This document shows positions 11,635 to 22,580 of a stretch of 64,000 nucleotides of DNA, piece by piece. The translations under genes were made by a program, and so were the position numbers. This DNA is from Pollenia angustigena (lineage: Eukaryota; Arthropoda; Insecta; Diptera; Polleniidae): positions 105,919,802 through 105,983,801 of the forward strand of contig OV884058.1 of assembly GCA_930367215.1 (NCBI GenBank), given 5' to 3'. The notes below the pieces were generated by a model. The model made no database searches. It saw nothing but the letters and a program-made list of their open reading frames with translations, and was not told the origin of the DNA. Within the stretch, counting starts at the first letter, position 1. Each line of letters begins with the position of its first letter.

Positions 11635-12417
11635 ATGGAGTATGCATATAAAAAAAACACAACTGTAAAAAATACTTAATTATAAATATTTCTTAGCAAA
11701 ATTACAAATAAAAAACAAATGGAAATTTGGTTGAGCTGATGAAAATTCATCCAGATATTGGACGAGGCAAGCTACCATTTGGACGTAACAAAATGCAACT
11801 TAAAGGCACATGGGATAAATTTACGGAGCAATTAAATAGCTTGGGACCGCCGATTAAAAACACTTAAGAATGGTAAAGAGTTAGTAGCAGATGTACTATC
11901 TGATAAATATTACATAACTTAAAAATAAATTTTATTTTATCATAGGTATGGACTCACTATAAGGCAAATTTAAAAAGAAAATTGGCTGCAAATAAAATAA
12001 ATTTTCAAGCTACTGGTGGTGGTCCGTCCACAGAAATAAGCTTGAGCTCATAAGACCAGAGCACTGTGGAACTTGTCTCAATGCAAACCCAAGTAAATCC
12101 AAATGGTTCTGCAATGGGTTTGGAAAATCAAGAAGATTCAAATGGGGCGGAATTAACATTTAGACCTTCACAGATTATGGAATCTACGGAAACACAATTG
12201 CCCAAAAATCGTAGAAAGAATAAGATGGAGGACGAACGTTTACAAAAAATCAGGAGAAGATCTTAGAGACGTTGAAAAGGTTGGAAAGTAATTCATACAA
12301 AAATTACCAAATAAATAAACAAATGTATGAATTAAAAAAAAAAGAAGGCTCACCTACAAATGAAATTGATAGAAGCCAAACTTCAATTAACAAATAAAAG
12401 AATTCAGGAGCTGTGAT
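11635..12417 (+). pseudogene. Harbinger-associated Myb/SANT-like DNA-binding protein, decayed
   Basis: The core fold is legible as ELMKIHPDIGRGKLPFGRNK and then TWDKFTEQLNSLGPPIKNT (about 11730-11870). After a probable intron ending at the AG near 11945 it continues VWTHYKANLKRKLAANK and TGGGPSTE, then a linker, a basic stretch (KNRRKNKMEDERLQK) and a C-terminal coiled-coil-like tail to about 12417. Nonsense codons occur after PIKNT and after ISLSS. Proteins of this kind bind the transposon ends and bring the nuclease to the nucleus. A possible first exon ATG is at 11635. Confidence 0.75.
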
Positions 12418-12618
12418 AAATATATATGTATATTAAATACCTTTTGTTATAGTTTTAAGAATTTGGTGATATTTTTTTACATATAAATTAGTTTTTAAGT
12501 TTTTCTTTTTTTATATTTTTTTAATGAACTGAATTAAAGCGACTGAATTAAAGCAATAAATATGTTAAAAAAATGTTTATTCATTTAAAATTGCAAGCAT
12601 TAAATTGTTACTAATTTG

Positions 12619-13800
12619 TTATGCAGACTCTTCAATGTTTGCTTCTGTAGGTTCTCCAACTTCTACTTCTGTTTCTAATGGAAAAGGCAACTCTTCATTA
12701 AATTCTGTCTTAAAGTGTTTGCTTAAATTGTGTAATGTAATGATTTGAGTCGCTTTTTCGGGAGTGTAGTGCAATCCTCTCGCAGAGAGGAAGCAAGGGA
12801 ATCTGCTTTAAAGAACTCCAATTGTTCCTTCAATTACATTTCTTGCTTTTGAATGGACTGTATTAAAACGGCTTTCTTGTGAGCCCTCAGCAGCACTTCG
12901 AAATGGAGTTATTAAAAATGGTTCCAATGGATATCCAGCATCACCTTAAAAGTTGTGAAATTAAAGAAAAACAAAGACGAAAAGAAAATTTCCTACCTAA
13001 AATCCAAGTATTCTCCTGCATATTTTGCTGTAAATATTGCTTAAAGTCACTTATATTCCATACGAAGGAGTCATGATTTCAGCCAGGGTATCGCGCATCT
13101 ACATAGCGTATATTCATTTCGAAGTCGCACGCTTATTACATTAAAGAAACATTTATTTATTAATAAATTTACTTGAATTCAAGAATGACAATCTTCCTCA
13201 CAATCCTATTCAAATACAAATGTTGCAATTCCTTTGGAGGAGCTACAATTCGTACGTGCGTACCATCTATACATCCAAGTACTCCAGTAAATCGTGTTTT
13301 TGAGAAAAACGACATTTTGTTGGCATTTTTTTCATCTTCAGTCATCCGGGCGTTTATCCATTTTTTGCATATTTTTCTTTCGAAGAATTCTATTATTTCT
13401 TTCAAAATCAAGCAGACTGTTGGTTACGAAACTCCAATATTAAAGTCGTTACCGCTGCTTCTTTGGTAGCTTCCATCAGCAAAAAATCTCAGCGCACAAC
13501 ACAATTTAAGAACTGGTGGAATGGCCGAACACCGTGTTGACGGCTTTAAAAAGTCGCTTAGTTTTGGCAGCAAATACAAAAATCCATCTTTATTTATGCG
13601 GAAAAATACATACATATATGTGTTAATATAGCTAATGATTTCAGACAAATTATACGTACTCAGCATTTGGTAGCTCCAAGGGGTTGGAACTATCCCGAAT
13701 TCTTTTCCGTATACGTGCCATATATGTTTTCTTCCTACTTACGTCGTCATCATCAAAAAATAATTCGGTATTTATATCCTTGAATTTTTTTCAAACTTGA
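12619..13800 (-). pseudogene. Harbinger (HARBI1-like) DDE transposase, intron-containing, decayed
   Basis: From the N-terminal side: an exon with KTYMARIRKRIRDSSNPLEL (near 13760-13690); FRINKDGFLYLLPKLSDFL; LRFFADGSYQ; GVS-stop-PTVC (single nonsense near 13430); FTGVLGCIDGTHV (first catalytic Asp region); then, after a probable intron, MNIRYVDARYPG-stop-NHDSFVW. A last exon after the AG near 12965 reads [35 protein letters not shown] and a terminal IEESA before TAA at 12619-12621. The order and motifs match insect Harbinger nucleases. Several stops show it is dead. Confidence 0.85.
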
Positions 13801-14037
13801 CAGTTTTTCATATGCAGGGATGTAAATTTATGGATAATGAGCACTAACATCAAATGCAACCCTGTGACATGCACAACACCTAGATGTTGTAAACCATAAT
13901 CGATAACAAATGAAGTGTTGTGTTGTAGCTAAAACAACACAACATTTAAGTGTTGTAAACGATAATCGGGGCTGTTAACTACAAAAACCATAATTTTTAG
14001 CTAATGTTCTTTAATTCCCAGTAGAACATATGATCGC

Positions 14038-14299
14038 CTACTAGCCACAGAGTATACAGAGGCGCCACGAGACAGAAAATATTGTGTTTTTTTCTGTCTT
14101 TTTCTTCGAAAGCTGCCCTTTTTGCGTTTTTTTTTTTGATTATGCAATTTGTGTAGATAGTAGCGGCCTGTTTTTACGCATTGTCACTTCACTAACAAAA
14201 AACGTTTTCTTTCTCTTTCTTCGAAAGCTGCCCTCGCAAATGATTTAGGCATTTTTCACACGTCACTTTTTTCATCTCTGTATACTTTGTGCTACTAGC
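14038..14299. mobile_element. small TIR element (CTAG..AGTATACAGAG)
   Basis: Inverted ends CTAGCCACAGAGTATACAGAG and the complement of CTAGTAGCACAAAGTATACAG. A further internal direct repeat, CTTCGAAAGCTGCCCT, occurs at about 14085 and 14220. Boundaries approximate; no coding sequence. Confidence 0.6.
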
Positions 14300-14377
14300 T
14301 AATAATGTGGAGTTAATCACCATATCGTTTCTTCATATTGTGTAAAAATGTCATACAAATATTTTATATACTCAACT

Positions 14378-15370
14378 CAAGGCGAATTTATAAAGGTGGC
14401 TGCATTATGAGATAGAGTTATGCTAGCTATCCCTTTTTATTGAAAAATACTATGTATTTTGTTTTTGAAAAAAGTTAGAATGAATGTCAAAAATATTTGT
14501 TGAAAATATAAAAAAGGAATTTTTTTTGTTAATAAAATATACACGATTGCTTAAGAAACTCCTCAATTGCAAATTAATTGTGGCTCCACTCATTCCTTAG
14601 TCCCCTTTTACAATGTGGCAAGTGGAAGGCAGACAGACGAAGTTTGTTGGTGAGGGGTTGTAGAGGTAGAGTGTGTAGCAAGGCGAATTCAACAAGGTAA
14701 ACTCAACTCGTCAGCCGTTCATCAGCTGTATCCACAAAAATCATGAAACGTCAAAATATTGTTTTGTTTTTATACTGAAATTTGACAACAAGTAAGAAAA
14801 TTGCAAAAACAAAATACATGGAGTTAATTCGCCTTGCTTTGTAGTTGTAGAGTTGCACTTACCTTGTATAAATTCGCCTTGGTGTGTAGTACATGACTAT
14901 CTGTACTGGACATTTTTTGCTTATCTTTTACACTTTTCGGCATTTTCATGTTGTTGCTTCATATCATTTTTCTCACACCAATGTAATTTTAGTATCAACG
15001 CCTGTTAAATGTTCATCTTCGTCAACAACGAAAAAAGGAAAACAATAATTTCTGTCTGTCTATTAATTTCGCGATTGTGAAAGGTTTAGGCAAGTTCAAC
15101 AGAGAATAAGAAAAATGTCTGCCTTTCAATTTCAACGTTGTAAATTGGGACTTTCGCATTTTTAATTTCTTGTGTTTATATTTTTCCACTTTTTTTTTGT
15201 TTTATACAATTTAAATAAGTTTTTTTTTCAACTATTTAAATTTTTATTGAATTTTAAATTTGAATTAATTTTTTCACAAAATGTAAACAAAGCTTGACAT
15301 TCAGTATACGCACAAAAAAATAAACAATAAACAGATGACTGGAAAATGTCACCTTTATGAATTCGCCTTG
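14378..15370. mobile_element. CAAGG-type MITE, type a, 993 bp, carrying a nested copy
   Basis: Termini CAAGGCGAATTTATAAAGG and its complement. Flanked by a perfect 8-bp repeat ACTCAACT (14370-14377 and 15371-15378). It contains the complete MITE 14679-14881. No transposase is visible. Confidence 0.88.
14679..14881. mobile_element. CAAGG-type MITE, type b, nested
   Basis: 203 bp, ends CAAGGCGAATTCAACAAGG and complement of CAAGGCGAATTTATACAAGG. Perfect 8-bp duplication GTGTGTAG (14671-14678 and 14882-14889). Body shared with 56951-57150 and, inverted, with 58060-58382, including GTCAGCCGTTCATCAGCTG. Confidence 0.9.
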
Positions 15371-15392
15371 ACTCAACTCTATAGAGAAGAAT

Positions 15393-15480
15393 TAGGTATC
15401 GATACTTTTACTCGATGTGGTATCGCTCGTAAAGTATTGATACCTACTTAGTATCGATACTTACTTGTATCGGTACTTGT
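15393..15480. repeat. TATCGATAC-rich repeat, possible terminus of a large decayed element
   Basis: Several copies of TATCGATAC/GTATCGATAC with variants. A similar cluster in opposite orientation lies at 18760-18925, so the two may be ends of one hAT-like element, but no matching target duplication was found. Confidence 0.45.
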
Positions 15481-15700
15481 GTCGTTTGTATGATAAAAGA
15501 ATAGAAAGCAGAACTACGACCTATTAGAATTTTTGTGAAAAATTAAAAGTGTAAAGATTGAGACCACTTTAAGTTACCACCTAGTACCAATTTCGTTTCG
15601 AAAAATCTTTTTTATCTTAGGAAACATAGAACGTTCAGGATAACAACCTTCATTCACCTTTTATTTCAGAAATCAACAATGTCACTGTATTTATTTTAAA

Positions 15701-16125
15701 CTAGCTGGTCGCCCCGGATTCGGTCGGTAGTTGATTACTAATGATCGATGGAGCCGTTTTCTGATTTAAGTTAAATCGGAAAAAGTGGGCGGGGCAATAT
15801 TTTCTTTACGTAAAAGAAAAAATCGTCCAAATTGGTCAAATAAATAGAAAAAGTGGGCGTAAAAGTAGGCGTGCTAAATTTTTCTTTCGATGAAAACTTA
15901 AAATATATTAATACGAACATTTGAAAAAAAAATTAGTCAAATCGATGGAGCAGTTTTCGGATTTTAGGTAAATCGAAAAAAGTGAGCGGGGCAGAATTTT
16001 CTTTCCGTAAAAACCTAAGTTGGACAATGGCGATCATTTTAAAGAAGAAATCGTCCAAATCGGTCAAGCCGTTCTCAAGATATGCGATCAGCAACAGACA
16101 ACATTTCATTTTTATTATATAGAGA
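15701..16125 (-). mobile_element. Helitron-like non-autonomous element, minus strand
   Basis: Read on the minus strand it starts TCTCTATATAATAAAA directly after A and ends CTAG directly before T, the usual Helitron insertion between A and T. The body has GAACGGCTTGACCGATTT-type blocks also found at 59404-60090. No Rep/helicase coding sequence. Confidence 0.6.
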
Positions 16126-16173
16126 TGTTAATATGTATTTTATTTTTAAATTAATACATGTATATACATATAA

Positions 16174-16440
16174 CAAAGGGTGGTAAAACAATAATCCATG
16201 ATGTTAATTGTGAGTCACACCTTTGTTTCAGTATTTAACTACTTCTACCATTGAGAGGTACACAATTGAGCAGCGCGTTAAGATTGTTAAATCGTTTTGC
16301 GAAAATGGGCGTTCAATCAAAATACATTTCGTTCACATCGTAGCATAATCGACCAAATATTTCCACAATCGGGAGAATTGTGCGCAAATTTCAGCAAACC
16401 TGGTGTTGCCGCCACTGGCAAAAACAGCTTAAATTAGTTT
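16174..16440 (+). pseudogene. mariner-like element fragment (copy 3), left end and N-terminal coding
   Basis: Starts with an AAGGGTGGTAAA end related to the terminus of copy 2 (54590). A decayed frame follows with SYTIEQR-like helix-turn-helix sequence: EQRVKIVKSFCENGRSI near 16262, and IVRKFQQT near 16380. Stops and frameshifts throughout. Confidence 0.6.
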
Positions 16441-16740
16441 TACTAGTTTACATTACTTGTTAGAAAATAATCTATTACAATGAATTATTAAACGTTCGGA
16501 GTAAACGCTACCCGCGCCATTTACAAAACTCCATTTCTTTTTTTATTAGTTATAAAACTTGTTCTTACTAGGCTGGCGTGGTGCTTGTACTTAGCCCGAA
16601 AGAATTGATAATTATTAAAAATTAAAGCTCTAGTGGTTTCCATACCAAAAAGTGAGTTAGTTATACATGTACTTTATTAAATTGTTATTTTATACGTTCT
16701 CTAAATAATACCATATGTATATAATTTTAGGAACTTTAAT

Positions 16741-16880
16741 CAGCCTGATTACGGTTGGCGTTGGCGTATACGCCTGAGTCGTTTTTTGTAGTAGATTAAA
16801 GTAACACACAACATTTTTTCTTTAATCTACTACGAAAAACGACTCAGGCGTATACGCCAACGCCAACCGTAATCAGGCTG
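16741..16880. mobile_element. 140-bp palindromic MITE with 61-bp arms
   Basis: Both arms begin CAGCCTGATTACGGTTGGCG and are identical for 61 bp except one base, with an 18-bp loop. Flanked by AAT on each side (3-bp duplication). It sits between two fragments of the broken mariner. Confidence 0.85.
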
Positions 16881-16944
16881 AATATAAGAAACATTGGGTA
16901 AATAAATGTATATTTTAATTTGACCCCGTGTCTTCTTTATTCAA

Positions 16945-17188
16945 AATTCAGTGGAAATCATTAGCGAGGCGTATTCCTCATCGCAACACCTGGTCTGTAG
17001 GAAATGGGAAAACATATGCGCATGCTGTCCAGTTAGTTCTGCGGCTGGCGGCGTAATCAGGCCGTACTTCTACGAAAATGAGGTCGGCCAAGCAATTACC
17101 GTGAGTGGTGTTCGCTATCGCAAGATGATTACGGACTTTCTATAGCCAGAAATTGAGGAAATGGACCTAGACGATATGTGGTTTATAG
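16945..17188 (+). pseudogene. mariner-like transposase fragment (copy 3), central domain
   Basis: Plus-strand reading gives AGGVIRPYFYENEVGQAITV and VSGVRYRKMITDF-stop-PEIEEMD followed by DDMWF, the same segment that precedes the second catalytic Asp in copies 1 and 2. The match stops at about 17188 and the catalytic QQDG block is missing; a hAT-like insertion begins at 17197. Confidence 0.75.
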
Positions 17189-17196
17189 GTGTTTAC

Positions 17197-18731
17197 TAGG
17201 TATGCCAAACGGGACCAGGTTTTTTGAAACCCGGGATTTGGGGTTTTTAATTAAAAAAAACGGGATCTTGGGACGAATCGGGATTTCATATATAAAAGCT
17301 AATTTGTTAATTCATATAATTATTATTGATTGTTTATGTATAAGTATTAAAACAAATTAATTCATGAAGAAAATCAAACTCATTACAAAATAAAACAGTT
17401 TAACGTATTCTTTTAAAGTAATATGAAAATATTATGTATTAAAACTTATATTGTAAAAAGCTTCTAAAACAAATTAATGACGGCTGATAACACTATGCTA
17501 GGTTTGCTTAGGTTGGCTCTGGTTTTAGAGATATACCGTTATTTCGAAAATGGAGGAGGTTACACATCATACATTCGCATAACTCAAAAACGCTTTAGAT
17601 TATTGAAAAAACTAAAAAAACCGAAATTCTGCAATAAAATTATTAAATAACTTCTTTCTAATTGAGGTCGGCAATACATCATATTACCTGTGCATTTATG
17701 GGTATTTTTCTTCAATATATTTCTAGTCTGCATTGAACATTTTGTATGGGAGCCCCCTTAAGGAATAGAGATAGCGGGTAGGTATGATAGAAATAAAAGA
17801 TTGTGATGAAAAATAAAGTGGGGTCGGTCATACATTTGACCCATCTAGGGGCATCATACGCGCTGCAGGGGCCAAGTTTAAGAATTTTATTAAACAGCTT
17901 GTCTCAAAAAAAAAGTGTAATTCATGCCTTATGCTGCCGAAGGAAACAATGTTCGCATTCAACACTTCTGGGTATCGTAAATAAATAGCTACATATATGC
18001 TATATGACAATACTTAATTTATTTTATTTCAAATATATATGCAAGTATTAATTTAATAAAATAAACTTAAGCAAATATGTGCCCAAAGACCTTTGATAGA
18101 ACCCCCTAAAGTTTTTAACACCTTTTTGCACAACTCTCATTTTGCGTGCGCAGTTCTATTATCATTAGCGGTTTTCACCCTTTGTATTAAGTGTACAACT
18201 CTGCTTTACTTAATACGGTTTTATAATACATAGCGTGAGCGTCTTTTTCGTTAGTATTGTAAATTAATGAAGTTGCTGAGTGAGGGAAAGAGACGGATAT
18301 AGTTTCTTCAACAGTTTTATTCTGGTTTATTTAACAAACGTGTTTACTACAGCTTTTTGTTGGATTTTTCAACTACAGCGTAGTAAATTTTAGTCTTATA
18401 CATTTTGTTGTTGCGGTGTTGTAAATCTTAGTACTTTAACTAAATAAATAAGATTCACAAGGTCTATAAAGGAGTTTACTATCAAGGGTGAAAACCGCTA
18501 TTAACTTAGCAAAAAGCCCACACCTTCTGATTTTGTTTTCGTGGTACAAAATGCATTGCATGTAACATTTATTCACTTGCGACTTTTTTGTCACCAGTTA
18601 AAAATTAGGTTCATGGCCAGTATGAATTAATATTAAATTTTTGAATTTTTACTTAGTCCAAAATCTCGGGATTCGGGACTTAAATTTTTAGAATAATCCC
18701 GGTATTTCGGTATTCTGGATCGGCATCCCTA
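17197..18731. mobile_element. hAT-like non-autonomous element
   Basis: Ends TAGGTATGCC (left) and complement of TAGGGATGCC (right). Target duplication GTGTTTAC/GTGTTTGC (17189-17196 and 18732-18739) matches at 7 of 8 bases. Inside, CGGGATTTGGGG/CCCGGTATTTCGG-like subterminal motifs, otherwise AT-rich without a transposase. Confidence 0.65.
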
Positions 18732-18759
18732 GTGTTTGCTCAAACAAAAATTCAAGATT

Positions 18760-18925
18760 AATTTCAATACCAAAGTAAAACGATTACTTTTGAACGATAC
18801 CGAGCATTTTTTTACCGATACTACTTGGTACTCGGTTGCTAAGTATCGATTACAAAAATACTTGGCACTTATATAAAAGTATCGAATATGTACTTGTATT
18901 TACTCGTATCGTTTCATCCCTATTT
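18760..18925. repeat. TATCGATAC/GTATCGTTT-rich repeat, opposite cluster
   Basis: Contains CGATACCGAGC, AAGTATCGATTAC, AAAGTATCGAATATG and ends with ACTCGTATCGTTTCATCCC. The complement of the last motif, GGGATGAAACGATAC, resembles hAT-type ends. Possible partner of 15393-15480. Confidence 0.45.
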
Positions 18926-18931
18926 ATAAGC

Positions 18932-19706
18932 TTTCTTACATTGTCTCAATATTTCACATACATACGTTTTACTAAAGCCAACCTTTGGTTAACATTGAAG
19001 TTATAGCTATGTACATTAGGGAAATAACTTTTTAACAATTTTTTAAAATATCAAAATTGGCATAGCACAGTCCGATAGAGCATAAACAACTATAAGGGAA
19101 CGTATATTTATTTTTTCGCTAAGGTCAAAAAAGTTCACGCACCAACCGCGATGAAGTTTTGAAAATTTTTAATTTTCTTTTTGGTAAAGAAAAATTAATA
19201 ATATTTTATTTTTATTTTATTTATTAAATTTCAGTAACCTAGCCTATTGGCCATAATCGGCTTACAAAACAAAAAATAGCTCAAGTATGAAATTTCATTA
19301 ATATTTGGAGATGGTAAGAGATTTTTCCGCAAACTAAAACGTATCTTTAACCTTTTTTAACAAAAAAAAAAAAAATTAAAAAAGAATAAAAAACACCGTA
19401 TAAAATTATGAATATTCAATATTGCATTGGTTTAGAAAAACCATTTGGTGCGAGAACTTTTTGGGAAATATTACAAAAGATTATGATTTCCGTGGTTACT
19501 ACGACATGGTTGACCTCATGGTACTATTCCAAAAAATTGGTTATACCCCTAATGTACATATACGTTAGAGCGGTCCACCTTACAAGAAAAAAAGTGCGCC
19601 GTATCCTCTCTAATATAAAGTATTTTAAGAAGGTTTCAAAACTTTTTTTGGCCGAACGTGACCCTTACTTACGTGACCCTTTTAAATTTTTAGTTTATTC
19701 AATTTA
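18932..19706. other. no gene seen
   Basis: AT-rich. A 100-codon open frame at 19408-19710 shows no motif and no codon bias and is not called. Confidence 0.4.
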
Positions 19707-19778
19707 CTGAACCGTTTTTGAGTTACACGAATTTATGTTGTGCAACCTTCTCCATTTTCGAAATAACGGTATACATAT
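19707..19778 (-). repeat. inverted partner of 17525-17605
   Basis: The reverse complement of this stretch reads ATACCGTTATTTCGAAAATGG and continues through GGTTGCACA and AACTCAAAAACGG. The same order occurs at 17525-17605 (about 80% by eye). The pair is 2.1 kb apart in opposite orientation and is only partly inside the hAT-like element. Confidence 0.6.
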
Positions 19779-19843
19779 ATTTTTGTATAATTAAATTTAA
19801 AAATGTTTCTGCTGGTATTGTCGAATTACTTCCTTACTCCCCG

Positions 19844-20012
19844 TCTACAACTGACATGATTTGCTGTTATAACATGATTTTATAAAAGCGTTGTTAAAAC
19901 ATTTGCATTAACAACCGTGTTATAACATGAGAAAACCTCTAACATGATGAGTCTATACTTAACACTAACATAATTTTAGTGTTAATGTTAAGCATTTCAT
20001 GTCAGTTGTAGA
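19844..20012. mobile_element. small TIR element (TCTACAACTGACATG)
   Basis: Perfect 15-bp inverted ends TCTACAACTGACATG, 169 bp long, body with several AACATGA and TGTTA repeats. No certain target duplication. Confidence 0.65.
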
Positions 20013-20823
20013 CTTCATGTTAGAAAAAGTTTAATATTTCTTGCGAGCTTTTATTTTCTGACATTAGGGTGGTACGTACAAAGATCTGATGGGTAAATAC
20101 TAGAAAGAGATACTTAAGGTTAATGAACACTGAGATCAAAACATTGGCCTTCTCGAGCCAAAAACATTGATATATGTATCATACTTTAAGATCAGACTGT
20201 AAATGCCACAGGTAGGTAGAAAGGCTGGTGTGAAGTCTCCTTCACATCCTCAACCAGAGAACAATATGGTCTATGGTGACGCCTTATTTAGAAATAGATA
20301 TGTAGAGATGGAAAGTAGGTGAAATAAAGAGCGAAAGCATAAGACAGATAAAAAAGAAAGATAGGAAGGCCTCAGATATAACGAAACATGTAAAATGGCG
20401 GCCCCTACGTTCGACAAAAAAAAAAAAACTTTATATTAAAGGGGGTACGGGGAAACTTTTTTTTGAGATACGGTCTAATACACATTCTAAGAAATGATTC
20501 TATACACTACCATTCGAAAAAATTTACAGTATAATAAAAAATGTTTTAGGCAAAAATTATAATTCCCACTTTCTATTTTTTAATTAAATCAAAAACTTTT
20601 ATTATAGAAATATTAAACGATGAAAAAAGAGGACACACATACAAACAAATACGTAGAAAATAATTAGAATATCTGTATATAAATATATTTTTTATGTCAA
20701 CATACATATGTGTTATATACATAAATAAACTTTTTTAAGAATATTCTTAACTTGGTACCAAAAAGTGTAGCATAATTGTAAAAAAAAATAATTATAAATT
20801 AAATGTTCATATAAATACATAAT
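20013..20823. other. no gene seen
   Basis: AT-rich spacer with an A-run at about 20417. No coding or repeat call possible. Confidence 0.4.
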
Positions 20824-21024
20824 AAGGGTATTCATTTCAGTTTTTTTTATTTGTTGGAAAAATGGAAAAGTGGAAAAATGTAATTTTTGTTACAACAACC
20901 ACAAGAAAAAAAATTCCACCAAAAGTTACATTTTTATCAGAATATAACCAAGGGTATTCATTTCAATTTTTTTTTGGTTGGAAAAGTGGAAAAAAGAAAA
21001 ATTACACTCTTATTGACGTGAACG

Positions 21025-21059
<35 letters not shown>

Positions 21060-22254
21060 CTGTCAAAAATAATCTGTCAAATAATTCGTGGAAGTAATTG
21101 ATATTTTTCAAGATGCCGAACAAAAGTGTTTAAAGTGAATAAATTGATTATTAAATTTAAAACGAAGTGATTGGTGTTATTTTCATCATAATATTCGACT
21201 ACAAAAAGTAACTCAAAATGGCGATTGTCTGCCAAAATGTCGAGTATTTTATTAACTTCAGCTTCTGTCAATTTTATTTGACCCCATTTCTTTTTTAATA
21301 ACTTTTTTCATTGAACACTTATTTAATATGAATTTTTTCTTTTTGAAAGATTAAATGAAAAAGAAATGTAACTATAAAAAATAATTTTTAAAATCAGAGT
21401 TGTACAATTTAAGAGTTTATAAAAAGAGATGCAATTTTTCGTACTTTGTATTAAAAATGAGCAATTTTTTATGAATGGCAACATCATTTCGTTTGACGTT
21501 TAAAGCGGAAAATTACATCTTTTTATCCTGACTTTTTTACACTTGGTTATAGTCTGATAAAAATTTAACTTTTGGTGGAATTTTTTTTCTTGTGGTTGTT
21601 GTAACAAAAGTTACATTTTTCCACTTTTCCATTTTTCCAACAAATAAAAAAACTGAAATGAATACCCTTAGGATAAAAAGATGTAATTTTCCGCTTTAAA
21701 CGTCAAACGAAATGATGTTGCCATTCATAAAAAATTGCTAATTTTTTATACAAAGTACGAAAAATTGCATCTCTTTTTATAAACTCTTGAATTGTACAAC
21801 TCTGATTTTAAAAATTATTTTTTATAGTTACAACATTTCTTTTTCGTTTAATCTTTCAAAAAGAAAAAATTCATATTAAATATGTGTTCAATGAAAAAAG
21901 TTATTAAAAAAGAATTAAAAAAAAGAAATGAAGTCAAAAAAAATTGACAGAAGCTGAAGTTAATAAAATACTCGACTTTTTGGCAGACACTCGCCATTTT
22001 GAGTAACTTTTTGTAGTCGAATATTATGATGAAAATAACACCAATCACTTCGTTTTAAATTTAATAATCAATTTATTTACTTTTAACACTTTTGTTCGGC
22101 ATCTTGAAAAATATCAATTACTTCCACGAATTATTTGACAGATTTTTTTTGACAGTTTGTAAAAAAAAAAAAAAATCCGTTCACGTCACTAAGAGTGTAA
22201 TTTTTCTTTTTTCCACTTTTCCAACCAAAAAAAAATTGAAATGAATACCCTTAA
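20824..22254. mobile_element. two foldback elements with interleaved arms (A-B-A'-B')
   Basis: Arm A (20824-20950) is the reverse complement of A' (21541-21669). Arm B (20951-21540) is the reverse complement of B' (21670-22254). Both A and B begin AGGGTATTCATTTCA. The order A, B, A', B' is not simple nesting. Internal blocks include GTTGTTGTAACAAAAG (A) and GACGTTTAAAGCGGAAAAT (B). The open frames here are antisense artefacts of the arms. Confidence 0.75.
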
Positions 22255-22340
22255 TGTAAAATTTTCAACATTGTTACAATTCAAATATTGCTACTACTAT
22301 CATTAGAGATTTGTTTATAAACTATTTTGAATTATATAAA

Positions 22341-22580
22341 TGGGGGATTCATAAGGTAGTCAGTCATAAAGTCATATGTCTTAAAATAATACATAACAAG
22401 AAAATATATGAGGCCTGTAGGCAGCCCCCCATAAACAGCATAAAAAGTCTTATTATTTTAGGACTTTTTTGTTTAAAAGAAAACAAAAATAATTTTTTTA
22501 AACTATTGTAAAATTGTAATGTAAAAAAAAGTAGGATGTTATGACAATATAACTTGATAGCACACCTTGTTAATCCCCCA
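22341..22580. mobile_element. small TIR element with TGGGGGATT ends
   Basis: Left TGGGGGATTCATAAGGTAGTC and right the complement of TGGGGGATTAACAAGGTGTGC. 240 bp, no coding content, target duplication unclear. Confidence 0.6.

Larger units (their letters stand above)
11413..13972. mobile_element. PIF/Harbinger element with two divergent or convergent gene relics
   Basis: 2560 bp between inverted termini that start GCCCCGATTA and continue CGT..ACAAC. A GTTGT-rich subterminal zone is present at both ends, and an internal second copy of GATTATCGTTTACAACA lies near 11527. It holds the two proteins typical of this superfamily: a Myb/SANT-like DNA-binding protein on the plus strand and a DDE nuclease on the minus strand, arranged tail to tail. 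Target duplication is not clear (TTA/TAA expected). Confidence 0.85.

Noticed and set aside
15393..18925. one 3.5-kb hAT bounded by the TATCGATAC clusters
   Set aside because: The two clusters face each other, but their termini align poorly and the 8-bp flanks do not match; kept as separate repeats.
20862..22048. short frames on both strands
   Set aside because: All lie in the foldback arms, appear in mirrored pairs and have no motif.
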